From the NCBI GenBank assembly GCA_015654925.1, contig JAATFX010000021.1, positions 1-64,000 of the forward strand: a stretch of 64,000 bases of DNA. Direction: 5' to 3'. The notes under the pieces were generated by a model. The model was not told the origin of the DNA, did not search any database, and saw only the letters and a list, made by a program, of their open reading frames with translations. This document shows positions 26,343 to 35,003 of the stretch, piece by piece. Source of the stretch: Enterobacterales bacterium (GTDB taxonomy: Bacteria > Pseudomonadota > Gammaproteobacteria > Enterobacterales > Enterobacteriaceae). A program made the translations under genes and the position numbers. Within the stretch, counting starts at the first letter, position 1, and every line of letters begins with the position of its first letter.

Positions 26343-26846
26343 ATGACCTGCAAAGATAATAACGACCTGGGCATCCTGGCCCGCCGGCGTATCGAAGCCG
26401 AAATCATCAAGCCGATCTACGACATTCTGGTGCGCGATATCGGCAAGGCCCGCGCCCAGGCCGCGATCGGCGAGGCGATTGAAAACGCCGCCATTGAAGC
26501 GGGCAAGGAATTCGCCCGCCGGGAGCGCAACGGAGCGGATATCCAGAGCTTCGCCGCCTTGCAGTATTTATGGGAAAAAGACGACGCCCTGGAGGTCAAG
26601 GTCATCGCCAGCACCGATCGACGCTTCGACTATGATGTGCACCGTTGCCGCTATGCCGAGATGTATCATGCCATGGGGCTGGGCGAAATCGGCCACCTGC
26701 TCTCCTGCGCGCGGGACAGCAAATTTATCGTGGGCTACGCGCCGGAGGTGGCGCTGACCCGGACGCAAACCATTATGTCCGGCGCGCCGTGCTGCGATTT
26801 TCGTTATGCCGTCACAGATCAATCCGCCGAGGATAAAAAACCATGA
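26343..26846 (+). CDS. L-2-amino-thiazoline-4-carboxylic acid hydrolase family protein
   Basis: The 167-residue cytoplasmic protein fits the ATC_hydrolase family: a helical N-terminus (RRRIEAEIIKPIYDIL), the middle segment ALEVKVIASTDRRFDYDVHRCRYAEMYHAMG and the C-terminal GAPCCDFRY motif. In Pseudomonas the enzyme opens the thiazoline ring of L-ATC to give S- or N-carbamoyl-L-cysteine. The next gene encodes the type of amidohydrolase that finishes the route to L-cysteine. AAGGAG lies just upstream; the stop overlaps the next start. Recognition is from motif memory, so moderate confidence on the exact substrate. Confidence 0.75.
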   Translation: MTCKDNNDLGILARRRIEAEIIKPIYDILVRDIGKARAQAAIGEAIENAAIEAGKEFARRERNGADIQSFAALQYLWEKDDALEVKVIASTDRRFDYDVHRCRYAEMYHAMGLGEIGHLLSCARDSKFIVGYAPEVALTRTQTIMSGAPCCDFRYAVTDQSAEDKKP

Positions 26847-28096
26847 GCGCGCCGTTAACCGTCAACGGCGCGCGCTTATGGCAATCGCTGGCGGAGATGG
26901 CCCGGTTCGGCGCGATTGCCGGGGGAGGCGTATGCCGCCTGGCGCTCAGCGACGAAGACCGCCGGGCACGCGACCGTTTGCGGACGTGGGCGCTGGCGGC
27001 GGGCTGCGCGGTCCGGGTCGATGGCATGGGCAATATGTTCCTGCGCCGTGAAGGAACGCGGCCCGACCTGCCCCCGGTGGTCACCGGCTCCCATGTGGAT
27101 TCGCAACCCACCGGCGGCCGCTTCGACGGGATTTACGGCGTGCTGGCCGGGCTTGAAATCCTGCGCACCCTTAACGATGCGGGCATCCAGACCGAGCGCG
27201 CCATTGAAGTCGTCAACTGGACCAACGAGGAAGGCGCGCGTTTCGCCCCCGCCATGATTGCGTCGGGTGTGTTCGCCGGGGTATTCGATCTGGCGTTCGC
27301 CCACGGCCGCCAGGACCCGGACGGCGTGACCCTGTCGGACGCCCTGCGGGCCATCGGCTATGCGGGCCCGCACCCGGTGGGGGGTTTCCCGATCCACGCC
27401 GCGTTTGAATTGCATATCGAGCAAGGCCCGATCCTCGAAGCCGAACACAAAAGCATCGGCATTGTCACCGGCGCCCAGGGGCAGCGCTGGTTTACCGCGC
27501 AGGTGACGGGTTTCAGCGCCCACGCCGGCACCACGCCGATGGATCGCCGCCGCGACGCGCTGCTGGGTTTTGCGCAACTGGCGCAGGCGGTCAACGCCAT
27601 CGGCCTGCGCCATGGCCCCGACGCGCGGGCCACCGTGGGCCGGGCCGCCGTTGCGCCCAACTCCCCCAACGTCGTGCCGGGCAAAGTGACGTTCAGCGTG
27701 GAATTCCGCCATCCCCGGGAGGAGGTGCTGGAACAGATGGAGCGGGAACTGCATGCCGCGATAGCGCAGGTGGGGGCCGGCGGGCTGCAAACCGCCGTGG
27801 AACGGATTTTCGATTATCCGCCGGTGCGGTTCGCCGCGGATTGTATCGCTTCGGTCAGGCAGGCGGTGGCGGCATTGGGGTATTCCCACCGGGATATGGT
27901 GTCGGGGGCCGGCCATGACGCCTGTTATCTTAATCGGGTCGCTCCCACCGCCATGATTTTTATTCCCTGCGTCGATGGCATCAGCCATAACGAAGCCGAG
28001 GATATCCGGCCGGAGTGGGCCAGCGCGGGCGCCGACGTGCTGCTAAACGCCGTGCTGGCGCAGGCGGGGCGCATCCCGCCCGCGGACGGCCAGTGA
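26843..28096 (+). CDS. M20-family N-carbamoyl-L-amino acid amidohydrolase (hydantoinase/carbamoylase family)
   Basis: The 417-residue metallohydrolase has the dimetal ligands expected of the carbamoylase group: GSHVDSQPTGGRFDG (His, Asp), TNEEGARFAP (Glu-Glu), ELHIEQGP (His) and GHDACYLNR near the C-terminus (His), plus the substrate loop HAGTTPMDRRRD. It removes carbamoyl from N-carbamoyl amino acids as CO2 and NH3; beside an ATC hydrolase the expected substrate is N-carbamoyl-L-cysteine. It could also serve allantoate or other ureido acids. Coupled to the preceding gene by an ATGA overlap. Confidence 0.85.
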   Translation: MSAPLTVNGARLWQSLAEMARFGAIAGGGVCRLALSDEDRRARDRLRTWALAAGCAVRVDGMGNMFLRREGTRPDLPPVVTGSHVDSQPTGGRFDGIYGVLAGLEILRTLNDAGIQTERAIEVVNWTNEEGARFAPAMIASGVFAGVFDLAFAHGRQDPDGVTLSDALRAIGYAGPHPVGGFPIHAAFELHIEQGPILEAEHKSIGIVTGAQGQRWFTAQVTGFSAHAGTTPMDRRRDALLGFAQLAQAVNAIGLRHGPDARATVGRAAVAPNSPNVVPGKVTFSVEFRHPREEVLEQMERELHAAIAQVGAGGLQTAVERIFDYPPVRFAADCIASVRQAVAALGYSHRDMVSGAGHDACYLNRVAPTAMIFIPCVDGISHNEAEDIRPEWASAGADVLLNAVLAQAGRIPPADGQ

Positions 28097-28115
28097 GCGC
28101 GCACAGGGCAACGCT

Positions 28116-28793
28116 TTATAACCCGGCCAGGGATTCGTTCACCATCTCGGCCTTATGGCGCAAATGGGTGCGCAAGATCCCGGCCAAGCGCTCGCCGTCG
28201 CGGGCCTCCAGCGCCTGGATCATAAGCTCATGTTCTTCAATGGCCTGCCGCCAGCGCGCCGGACTTTTGCGTGCGATATAACGCGCGCCGTGGATACGGA
28301 TATTGAGCCGCTGGTAGATGGCCAGCAGTTCCGGATTGCCGGCTATTTCAAATAAGTTATGGTGAATCGCGCGGTTTATGCGCGCGTAATCCGCATGATT
28401 ATTTTGCCGGAAGTAGCCCACCATCTCGTCGTGTAATGCCCTGATGCGCACCAGGTCGCCGTCGTTCAGCCGCCGGCAGGCCATCTCCCCCGCCAGCGCC
28501 TCTAGCGCGCCGATAATGGGGAACAGCTCCGCGATCTCGTCAGGGGTAATTTTGGCCACCCGCGCGCCCCGGTTGGCCAATAATTCGATAATGCCTTCGT
28601 GGGACAATACTTTGATCGCTTCGCGAACCGGCGTGCGCGACACGCCAAAACGATCGCATAGCGCCTGCTCGACGATTTTATCGCCGGGATTGAGTTCATG
28701 CCGTAAAATCATGTCGCGGATTAACGCGGCGACTTCATAATGCAGGCTGATGCGTGCCTGCAGCGATCCGGGCTGGATAACAACATGGTTCAT
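28116..28793 (-). CDS. GntR-family (FadR/FCD subfamily) regulator
   Basis: The 225-residue protein has a winged helix (LCDRFGVSRTPVREAIKVLSHEGIIEL) and a C-terminal helical FCD domain whose His/Asp pattern (INRAIHHNLFEIAGN, ARYIARK, EEHELMIQALEARD) suggests a metal-assisted carboxylate-binding pocket. The start at 28793 is preferred over an upstream ATG at 28817. It converges on the amidohydrolase and follows the two sulfonate/taurine-type importers on the same strand, so it may control either group. Confidence 0.85.
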   Translation of the reverse strand: MNHVVIQPGSLQARISLHYEVAALIRDMILRHELNPGDKIVEQALCDRFGVSRTPVREAIKVLSHEGIIELLANRGARVAKITPDEIAELFPIIGALEALAGEMACRRLNDGDLVRIRALHDEMVGYFRQNNHADYARINRAIHHNLFEIAGNPELLAIYQRLNIRIHGARYIARKSPARWRQAIEEHELMIQALEARDGERLAGILRTHLRHKAEMVNESLAGL

Positions 28794-28848
28794 GGTAAGT
28801 GTCCGACCAGTAATCAATAGGGTTAAGGTTTAGCGGCGCGCCGATGAT

Positions 28849-29610
28849 TCAGCGCGTTACGCCAAGCGCATCCAGCAATGTCTTGCGATAAGCGCTGAAT
28901 TGCGCTTCGCGGCGGGCCAGCGTAATGCCTTGGATGATGGGCAGTTCCAGTTGTATAACGCCGTCTTGCAGGACGATCACCCGATCGGCCAGGCCGATGG
29001 CTTCCTCCACGTCGTGGGTGACAAACAGCACCGCCGGCCGATGCTCCTCGCACAACCGGCGCAGCAACGCCTGCATATTTATCCGCGTCAGCGCGTCCAG
29101 CGCGCCGAAAGGCTCGTCCGCCAATAATAACTCCGGCTTGCGCACCAGGCTACGGGCCAGGGCGGCGCGCTGTTGCTCGCCCCCGGACAGCGCGTTTGGC
29201 CAGGCGCGCTCGCGGCCGGCCAGCCCCACTTCGGCCAGGGCCCGCCTGCCCTTGCCCGGCGCATCCGGTTCATCCAGACCCAGAATGACATTATCCAGCA
29301 ATCGCAGCCAGGGCAGCAGCCGGGAATCCTGGAAAGCCACGGAATAATTTGCCGGCACGGTTAATTCGCCGCTTCCGCCGACATCATTATCCAAGTTGGC
29401 CAGCGCCTTGAGCAAGGTGCTTTTACCCGATCCGCTCCTGCCCAGCAGCGCGACGAATTCGCCCGCCCGCAGGCTCAGTTGCAAATCGTTTAATACCCGC
29501 CGGGGCCCGAAATTGCGCACCAGATGCCGGACCACCACCACCGGGGGCTGCGCCGGCCCGATCCGATCTTCATGGGCGGCGATGCTTAGTTGCCCAACGC
29601 TCTTCTCCAT
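28849..29610 (-). CDS. ABC ATP-binding protein, SsuB/TauB type (second importer)
   Basis: The 253-residue ATPase has Walker A GRSGSGKST, VAFQDSRLLPWLRLLDNV (Q-loop typical of sulfonate/nitrate/taurine systems), signature LSGGEQQRAALARSL, Walker B LLADEPFGALDALTR and H-loop FVTHDVEEA. It overlaps the permease gene by about 25 bases. With that permease and the binding protein at 30394 it forms a complete importer. Confidence 0.92.
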   Translation of the reverse strand: MEKSVGQLSIAAHEDRIGPAQPPVVVVRHLVRNFGPRRVLNDLQLSLRAGEFVALLGRSGSGKSTLLKALANLDNDVGGSGELTVPANYSVAFQDSRLLPWLRLLDNVILGLDEPDAPGKGRRALAEVGLAGRERAWPNALSGGEQQRAALARSLVRKPELLLADEPFGALDALTRINMQALLRRLCEEHRPAVLFVTHDVEEAIGLADRVIVLQDGVIQLELPIIQGITLARREAQFSAYRKTLLDALGVTR

Positions 29611-30446
29611 GACAAGACCCTCCGTTCTATTTCCCTTACCAGGCTATCGGATACCAGGCCGAACAGCGCATAAATCACCAGGCCGACCATGATGATATCG
29701 GTTTGGCCATAGGCTCTGGCGCGCGTCATGAGATAACCGATCCCGCTGGTGGCGTTAATCTGCTCCACCACCACCAGGGACGTCCAGGAATGGGCCACCG
29801 CCAGCCGCAAACCGGTAAAAAATCCCGGCATGGCGCCGGGCAGCGCCACCTTGCGGATAAACCGCCACCGACTTAGCTTGAGGGTTTCAGCCAGTTCTAT
29901 ATAACGTTCATCAACCCCGCGCAGGCCGGCATGGGTATTGATATAGACCGGTATCAGCACGCTGAACATGATAATGGTGATTTTGGTGGCCTCGCCAATC
30001 CCCAGCCAAATAATAAATAGCGGGATCATAGCCAGCGTAGGAATGGCGCGTTTTATTTGCATCGGCCCGTCGATCAGCGCCTCGCCCATCCGGCTCAAAC
30101 CGGCGCACAATGCCAGGATAACGCCCAGTACGCTGCCGCTCAGCAGCGCGATGGCCGAACGCCAGGCGGAAACCTCCAGGCTGGGGATTAACCTGCCGTC
30201 CTCCAATAACCGCCGGAAGGTCGCGAAAATCCGCTCCGGCGCGGGCAACGTCATGGCATCCACCCACCCAAGCGTGGTGGTCAACTGCCAGACGGCCAGG
30301 ATCAGCAGCGGGCCAAGGAGGCGGTAATAAGACCGCGGCCTGGCCGGAACCAGGCGCGTTTTCTTACGGCGAGAGGCGGGGAATGGGAACAGACTACTCA
30401 CCGCCGGCCGCCGCCTGCTGGATAACCCCATCGAAACGCACATCAA
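29586..30446 (-). CDS. ABC permease, SsuC/TauC type (second importer)
   Basis: The 286-residue membrane protein has six hydrophobic segments, the N-terminal LAVWQLTT and TLPAPERIFATF patterns of SsuC, and the EAA loop ELAETLKLSRWRFIRKVALPGAMPGFFTGLR. The annotated ATG at 30446 lies inside the preceding gene; a GTG at 30401, next to that gene's stop, is an alternative start that would remove 15 residues. Confidence 0.9.
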   Translation of the reverse strand: MMCVSMGLSSRRRPAVSSLFPFPASRRKKTRLVPARPRSYYRLLGPLLILAVWQLTTTLGWVDAMTLPAPERIFATFRRLLEDGRLIPSLEVSAWRSAIALLSGSVLGVILALCAGLSRMGEALIDGPMQIKRAIPTLAMIPLFIIWLGIGEATKITIIMFSVLIPVYINTHAGLRGVDERYIELAETLKLSRWRFIRKVALPGAMPGFFTGLRLAVAHSWTSLVVVEQINATSGIGYLMTRARAYGQTDIIMVGLVIYALFGLVSDSLVREIERRVLSWRRALGN

Positions 30447-31422
30447 ACTCCTGCCTGGCGTCCACTTTTTTCGCGATGCTGCCCGCGGTAAACAATAAAT
30501 CGGCGGTATGCTGCTGCGTGGTTATCAGTTGGTCATCAATACGGGGAAAATGGGTCGGACCGGCGATTTGGTTGATGAGCCGCCCTTCCGCCGGTTTCAG
30601 CCCCTGGTTTTTCACGTAATAACTCTCCACCCATTGTTCGCTATGCGCGTTGGCCCACTGCCAGCCTTTGACCCAATGCGCCACGAACTCCCGCAGCGCG
30701 GCGGCTTTGGCGGGATCTTCCACGGCGCTGCGCCGGGCGTACAGATAGCGTAAGCCCGTTGAGCCGCCGGCGGTGGCCTCGGAAGAAAGCACGGTTCCGC
30801 CTTTGGCTTTATATGCGTTGACATACTGAGTGAGATTGGGCTCTTTCAGGGCGGCGGCATCCACTTGATCGGAGCGGACGGCATCGGTGAAATTGCCGGT
30901 CTGGAGATTGATAAGCTTCACGTCGGTCAACGCCAGGCCCGCCTTATCCAGCACCCGCAGCGTATAGGCTTCCCGGCCGGTGCCCGGCGCATTGGCGATG
31001 CGTTTGCCTTTCAGATCGCCCAGGCTGGCGATATGGGCATTAGGCGCAATGGCCAGCTGATATTCTTTATCGCTATTTTGCTGCACCCCTACGATCAGTA
31101 CCGCGTTGTCATTGGCCTGGGCCTGGATCGGCGGGGCATCGCCCACCACCGCGACATCAACGGCCCCGGCGCGAAACGCTTCCAATATTTCGGGGCCATC
31201 GCTGAAATTGCCGAAATGCACTTTGCTTTGCAGACCTTCCAACTGGTGGGAGGATTTAAATAGGGTCTGCAACACTTCATCCTGATCGGCCACGTTAAGC
31301 TGCGTCCCCGCGGGTACGGCCGTCGGCAGCGGCGCGGTCAGCGGCAGCACCGCCGCCGTGGCGTCCATGGCGCCAAGCAGGCTGCCGGTGATGATCATTC
31401 CCAGTAATGGCCGTTTAAACAT
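30394..31422 (-). CDS. Periplasmic aliphatic sulfonate/nitrate-type binding protein (second importer)
   Basis: The 342-residue protein has a signal peptide (MFKRPLLGMIITGSLLGAM, cleavage after ATA near 24). The mature part has DGPEILEAFRAGAVDVAVVGDAPP, the SsuA-type ligand loop, and DLKGKRIANAPGTG. The ATG at 31422 has AAGGGG six to nine bases upstream; the longer frame to 31470 places the leader 16 residues in, which is less likely. A gap of 166 bases separates it from the preceding ATPase gene and may contain an internal promoter. Confidence 0.88.
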   Translation of the reverse strand: MFKRPLLGMIITGSLLGAMDATAAVLPLTAPLPTAVPAGTQLNVADQDEVLQTLFKSSHQLEGLQSKVHFGNFSDGPEILEAFRAGAVDVAVVGDAPPIQAQANDNAVLIVGVQQNSDKEYQLAIAPNAHIASLGDLKGKRIANAPGTGREAYTLRVLDKAGLALTDVKLINLQTGNFTDAVRSDQVDAAALKEPNLTQYVNAYKAKGGTVLSSEATAGGSTGLRYLYARRSAVEDPAKAAALREFVAHWVKGWQWANAHSEQWVESYYVKNQGLKPAEGRLINQIAGPTHFPRIDDQLITTQQHTADLLFTAGSIAKKVDARQEFDVRFDGVIQQAAAGGE

Positions 31423-31588
31423 GATATTGCCCCTTTGGATAAATGTATCAAAATGTAAAATTGAATTCATAATTCATTTTAAGCATAAGGTTGGCACGGT
31501 CTTTAACCAAGCAACTTTTCCGGGTAAGCAATGTCTGTTTTTATCTAACGGCGCGGAGGGTATGAACCGGCATGCCGGACGCGAAGTT

Positions 31589-32362
31589 TTATTGCGCCGC
31601 GGCTTTCATGGAGAAAAACCGCTCCCGCAGCCCGGCGCGCAGCGAGCCGTAACGCGCCAGGTCAGCCGGATGAATCAGATCGTTTCTCGGCCGGGGCAAA
31701 TCCACGGCGACCACCCGGTCAATCTCGCCGGGATGGGGCGAAAACAGCACGACGCGATCGGCCAGGAGCAGCGCCTCGTCGATATCATGGGTGACAAAAA
31801 TAATGGTCTTGTGGGTTTCCCGCCACAAATTCAGCAGCAACATTTGCATCTCATAGCGTGTAAAAGCATCCAGGGCGCCGAAAGGCTCATCCATCAGCAA
31901 AATAGCCGGTTCCACGGCCAGCGCCCTGGCGATGGCGACCCGCTGCTGCATCCCGCCGGATAAGTCGCCGGGCCAGGCCCGCGCTTTATGGGCCAAACCC
32001 ACTTTATCCAGCCAGGCACGGGCCCGAGTGCGGCCCTGCTCCCGCGATAGCCCGCACAGGCGCAGGCCGAAGGCCACATTATCCTCGACGGTCAGCCACG
32101 GAAACGACGTATAGGACTGAAACACCATGCCGACCTTTTGGCGGCTGCCGCGGGCATCATGGAGTTGTACGCTACCGCGGTCCGGCTGCTCCAGGCCGGC
32201 CATAATTCGCAGTAATGTCGATTTACCGCACCCCGATGGCCCCAGCAGCGCCACGATCTCCCCTGGTGCTACGGTCAGGGAAATATTATTGAGTACCCGG
32301 GTCGTTTGTTTTTGGGTGCTAAATGATTTATCCAGCGCCGAGATAATGACCGCGTTATCCAT
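31589..32362 (-). CDS. ABC ATP-binding protein, TauB/SsuB type (first importer)
   Basis: The 257-residue ATPase has Walker A GPSGCGKST, QSYTSFPWLTVEDNV, signature LSGGMQQRVAIARAL, Walker B LLMDEPFGALDAFTR and FVTHDIDEAL. AAGGA lies six bases before its ATG. With the permease at 32378 and the binding protein at 33220 it forms the first of two tandem importers. Confidence 0.93.
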   Translation of the reverse strand: MDNAVIISALDKSFSTQKQTTRVLNNISLTVAPGEIVALLGPSGCGKSTLLRIMAGLEQPDRGSVQLHDARGSRQKVGMVFQSYTSFPWLTVEDNVAFGLRLCGLSREQGRTRARAWLDKVGLAHKARAWPGDLSGGMQQRVAIARALAVEPAILLMDEPFGALDAFTRYEMQMLLLNLWRETHKTIIFVTHDIDEALLLADRVVLFSPHPGEIDRVVAVDLPRPRNDLIHPADLARYGSLRAGLRERFFSMKAAAQ

Positions 32363-32377
32363 TGATTGTCCTTAGCG

Positions 32378-33160
32378 TTATTTCCGCTGGTTGTTATGAT
32401 AGGGAAAAAGCAGCCGCGAGAGGGTGGAGAACAGCAAATCGCTAAGCACGCCTACCATCCCGATGGAAATAATGCCGACAAATATGGTAGCGACATCCAT
32501 ATAACGCGATGCCCGCAGGATAACAAAACCGATACCGCTGTTGGCGGCCACCAATTCGGCCACGATGATATACGTCCAGGCCCAGCCCAATACAATGCGC
32601 AGGTTATCCCAAATCGCGGGCCGGGCGGCCGGCCAGATCACGCGGATCAGCGTCTTATATCGGCCCGCGCCCAATAACCGAGCGGATTCAATAAACGCCA
32701 TGGGCACGTTTTGCACGCTATGCATGACCATCAAGGTTAAGTGAAAAAAAGCGCCGATAAAGACCACGGCGAATTTTTGCTGTTCGTCGATACCCAGCCA
32801 CAGCACCAGCAAAGGAACAAATGCCGTCGCGGGCATATAGCGGACAAACGCCAGTCCCGGTTCAAAAAAGCCGCGCACCACCGCCCAACTGCCCATCAAC
32901 ACGCCCAAAGGAATGCCGATGGCCGCGGCCAATAAAAAGCCGATCCCGACCCGGAATATGCTTATGACCAGATCAGACAGGAAATTCTCGTGTCCATAAA
33001 GCCGTCGCGCCGCGTACAGTACTTCCAGCGGCGTGGGTAAAAACAGCGGCGCAACCCAGCGCATAACCACCAGCAGTTGCCAAAATGCCAGGAAAGCCAA
33101 CAGCGAAGCGAATGCCAGGAAGATCTTTAAACCGGGAGAAATTGCCTGTCGGATAATCAA
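32378..33160 (-). CDS. ABC permease, TauC/SsuC type (first importer)
   Basis: The 260-residue membrane protein shows FLAFWQLLVV, LFLPTPLEVLYA and the EAA loop ESARLLGAGRYKTLIRVIWPAARPAI. The start is a TTG at 33160, with AGGA eight bases upstream; no in-frame ATG or GTG fits better. A strong 16-bp hairpin separates it from the binding-protein gene upstream, so its expression is probably lower than that of the binding protein. Confidence 0.9.
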   Translation of the reverse strand: MIIRQAISPGLKIFLAFASLLAFLAFWQLLVVMRWVAPLFLPTPLEVLYAARRLYGHENFLSDLVISIFRVGIGFLLAAAIGIPLGVLMGSWAVVRGFFEPGLAFVRYMPATAFVPLLVLWLGIDEQQKFAVVFIGAFFHLTLMVMHSVQNVPMAFIESARLLGAGRYKTLIRVIWPAARPAIWDNLRIVLGWAWTYIIVAELVAANSGIGFVILRASRYMDVATIFVGIISIGMVGVLSDLLFSTLSRLLFPYHNNQRK

Positions 33161-33179
33161 ATTATTCTATCCTGCCGAT

Positions 33180-33217
33180 AACCACGGCTCCCGGCCGCGC
33201 CGCCGGGAGCCGTGGTT
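33180..33217. other. Perfect 16-bp stem-loop inside an ABC transporter operon
   Basis: AACCACGGCTCCCGGC at 33180-33195 pairs without mismatch to 33202-33217, with a six-base loop. The T run lies on the plus-strand side, so for the leftward operon it is not a classical terminator. Its place, just after a binding-protein gene and before its permease, is where 3'-protective stems commonly raise binding-protein levels. Confidence 0.75.
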
Positions 33218-33219
33218 TT

Positions 33220-34188
33220 TTAGGGTTTAACGACGCTTTGCAGCAGTGAAAGATCGACAATATCCTCTGCCTTGGGTTGTTGTTTTAACAGGCCCGCCGC
33301 GCCATAGACCGCCACGCCATGTTCAATGACGCGCGTAATGCCGTCCGCTTTAAGCAGATAATCGATATTTTCCTGTTTGGAACCAAATTTCACCGACTTA
33401 AGCCCTTCCTGCACATCCTTTAACGGGATACCGCTGGCTTTGGCAATGATCTGGTTGGCTTCATCCTGATGCGCATACCAGTAGTCATAAGACGCGAAAT
33501 ACGCTTTGATCAGTCCTTCGATATCCTGGGGCCGGTTGGTTATCACTTCATTGCGCAACGCCAGGGTATCGGCGATCAGCCCCGGTTTTTGGCGGGTATC
33601 GATCAAGATATGGCCGCCGTTGCGTTTACCCGCCTGCCCCAGCCAAGGGTCCCAGGTGCCGGCGACATCGATTTTACCCGCCACAAACGCGGCCCCGGCA
33701 TCGGAACCCTTCATATTGACGATCTTAACGTCATCCTGGGTGAGATGATTATCCGCCAGCACATTCAATAGGAAGAAATAGGCCGGAGAACCTTCTTCCA
33801 CGGCAATTCTCTTGCCTTTAAGCTGCGCGACGCTGGTGATATCGCCGGTTGCCAGAATGCCTTCCGCCCCGGCCGACAGGCTGATGGCCAAGACCTGTTT
33901 AATGCCCAGCTTTTTGGCGTCATAAAAAATAAAGGTATCGACGGTGGTCACCCAGCCATCAAGGCGGCCGCTGGCTAACGCGGCCGCGGTGGAAGGCTTG
34001 TCCTCGGTATTGACGATTTGCACGTCGACGCCTTGCTGCTTAAAGAAGCCCTTTTCTTGCGCCAGATAAAGCAGGCCGTAACCGACAAAAGTATTGGCGC
34101 CGATTTTTAACGGCGGCGAAGTTTGAGCCACCGCATTAAAACTCAATGCACCGATCAATAAGACCAATGAATAAAAAAATGTTTTCAC
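33220..34188 (-). CDS. Periplasmic taurine/sulfonate/nitrate-type binding protein (first importer)
   Basis: The 322-residue protein starts with a signal peptide (KTFFYSLVLLIGALSFNAVAQ, cleavage near residue 22). The mature domain has KIGANTFVGYGLLYLAQEKGFFKQQGVDVQ-like opening elements, LASGRLDGWVTTVDT and AVEEGSPAYFFLLNVL, typical of the NMT1/TauA fold. I chose the GTG at 34188 because AAGGAA lies seven bases upstream and the leader begins there. The longer frame starts at a TTG at 34236, overlapping the preceding stop. Confidence 0.88.
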   Translation of the reverse strand: MKTFFYSLVLLIGALSFNAVAQTSPPLKIGANTFVGYGLLYLAQEKGFFKQQGVDVQIVNTEDKPSTAAALASGRLDGWVTTVDTFIFYDAKKLGIKQVLAISLSAGAEGILATGDITSVAQLKGKRIAVEEGSPAYFFLLNVLADNHLTQDDVKIVNMKGSDAGAAFVAGKIDVAGTWDPWLGQAGKRNGGHILIDTRQKPGLIADTLALRNEVITNRPQDIEGLIKAYFASYDYWYAHQDEANQIIAKASGIPLKDVQEGLKSVKFGSKQENIDYLLKADGITRVIEHGVAVYGAAGLLKQQPKAEDIVDLSLLQSVVKP

Positions 34189-34232
34189 CAAGGTATTCCT
34201 TATGGTAGTAAGAGTTAAAATTACGGTTGGGA

Positions 34233-35003
34233 TCAATTTAAAAACAATACGCCATGACCCGCCATCGGCTGGTTATTACCGGCTAAACGCAGTGCATCCC
34301 AGGCCAAGGCCTGGTTACTGGTAATGACCGGTTTACCCAACCGCTGTTCCAGACGGGAAATCACGCTATGGCAACGCAAGGCGGTGCACGAAATAAACAA
34401 TGCATCCACCGCCGCATCGCTGGCCAAATATACGCCGGCATTAAAAATATCCTCCGGCGATATACGGCTTATCGTCGGATCGCTATTCTTGTTAAAGCAG
34501 CCACGGCGAATTATTTGCGGAGCATCCAAGTCGGCTAAATAGCTGTCGAGCAGTTGGTTAACATCGGCGTCATAGGGGGTGAGCAGCGCGATTTTCCGGC
34601 TATTAAGCTGCTTTAGGGCTTTAAGCGCGGCGCTGATGGGGTCGGTGGTTTTGACCGACGGCCTGGCGCCGCGAATAATCTCGCCCACGCGCTGCGCGCC
34701 GATGGCCATCGTCCCCGACGTGCAGCCAAAGGCAATCACATCAAGCCGGTCATTAGGCACCAGATTGCCGATCCCCGTGGGTAAATACCCGGCTAGGTCC
34801 GCTAATGAATCCGGCGTCATCTTGGCGGCCATGGGAAGGCGGTTTACGTACAGGCCGACCCCTTCACCGGGTAAAAAACGGCGTATTTCATGTTCTATAA
34901 CGATATCGCTGTCCAAAACCAGCAGGCCGATGGCCGCCAATGCCGCAGGTCCCCGATCGCCATTACTTACCAGTGATTCCCACTGTTGACCAATAATCGC
35001 CAT
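34233..35003 (-). CDS. Asp/Glu/hydantoin racemase-superfamily protein (maleate isomerase/arylmalonate decarboxylase-like)
   Basis: The 256-residue protein carries the paired cysteines of this superfamily: IAFGCTSGT near residue 94 and FISCTALRCHS near 205. SLADLAGYLP and ALLTPYDADVNQ match the maleate isomerase/AMDase branch. Such enzymes isomerise or decarboxylate small dicarboxylates with cysteine catalysis, without cofactor. It is the first gene of the leftward seven-gene importer operon, so it probably acts on the imported carboxylate. The exact reaction is not assignable from sequence. Confidence 0.8.
   Translation of the reverse strand: MAIIGQQWESLVSNGDRGPAALAAIGLLVLDSDIVIEHEIRRFLPGEGVGLYVNRLPMAAKMTPDSLADLAGYLPTGIGNLVPNDRLDVIAFGCTSGTMAIGAQRVGEIIRGARPSVKTTDPISAALKALKQLNSRKIALLTPYDADVNQLLDSYLADLDAPQIIRRGCFNKNSDPTISRISPEDIFNAGVYLASDAAVDALFISCTALRCHSVISRLEQRLGKPVITSNQALAWDALRLAGNNQPMAGHGVLFLN

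Noticed and set aside
26876..27988. 370-residue minus-strand open frame
   Set aside because: Antisense to the M20 amidohydrolase with its full set of metal ligands.
33180..33217. Intrinsic terminator of the leftward operon
   Set aside because: The T run is on the plus-strand side of the stem, so it cannot work as a terminator for minus-strand transcription.
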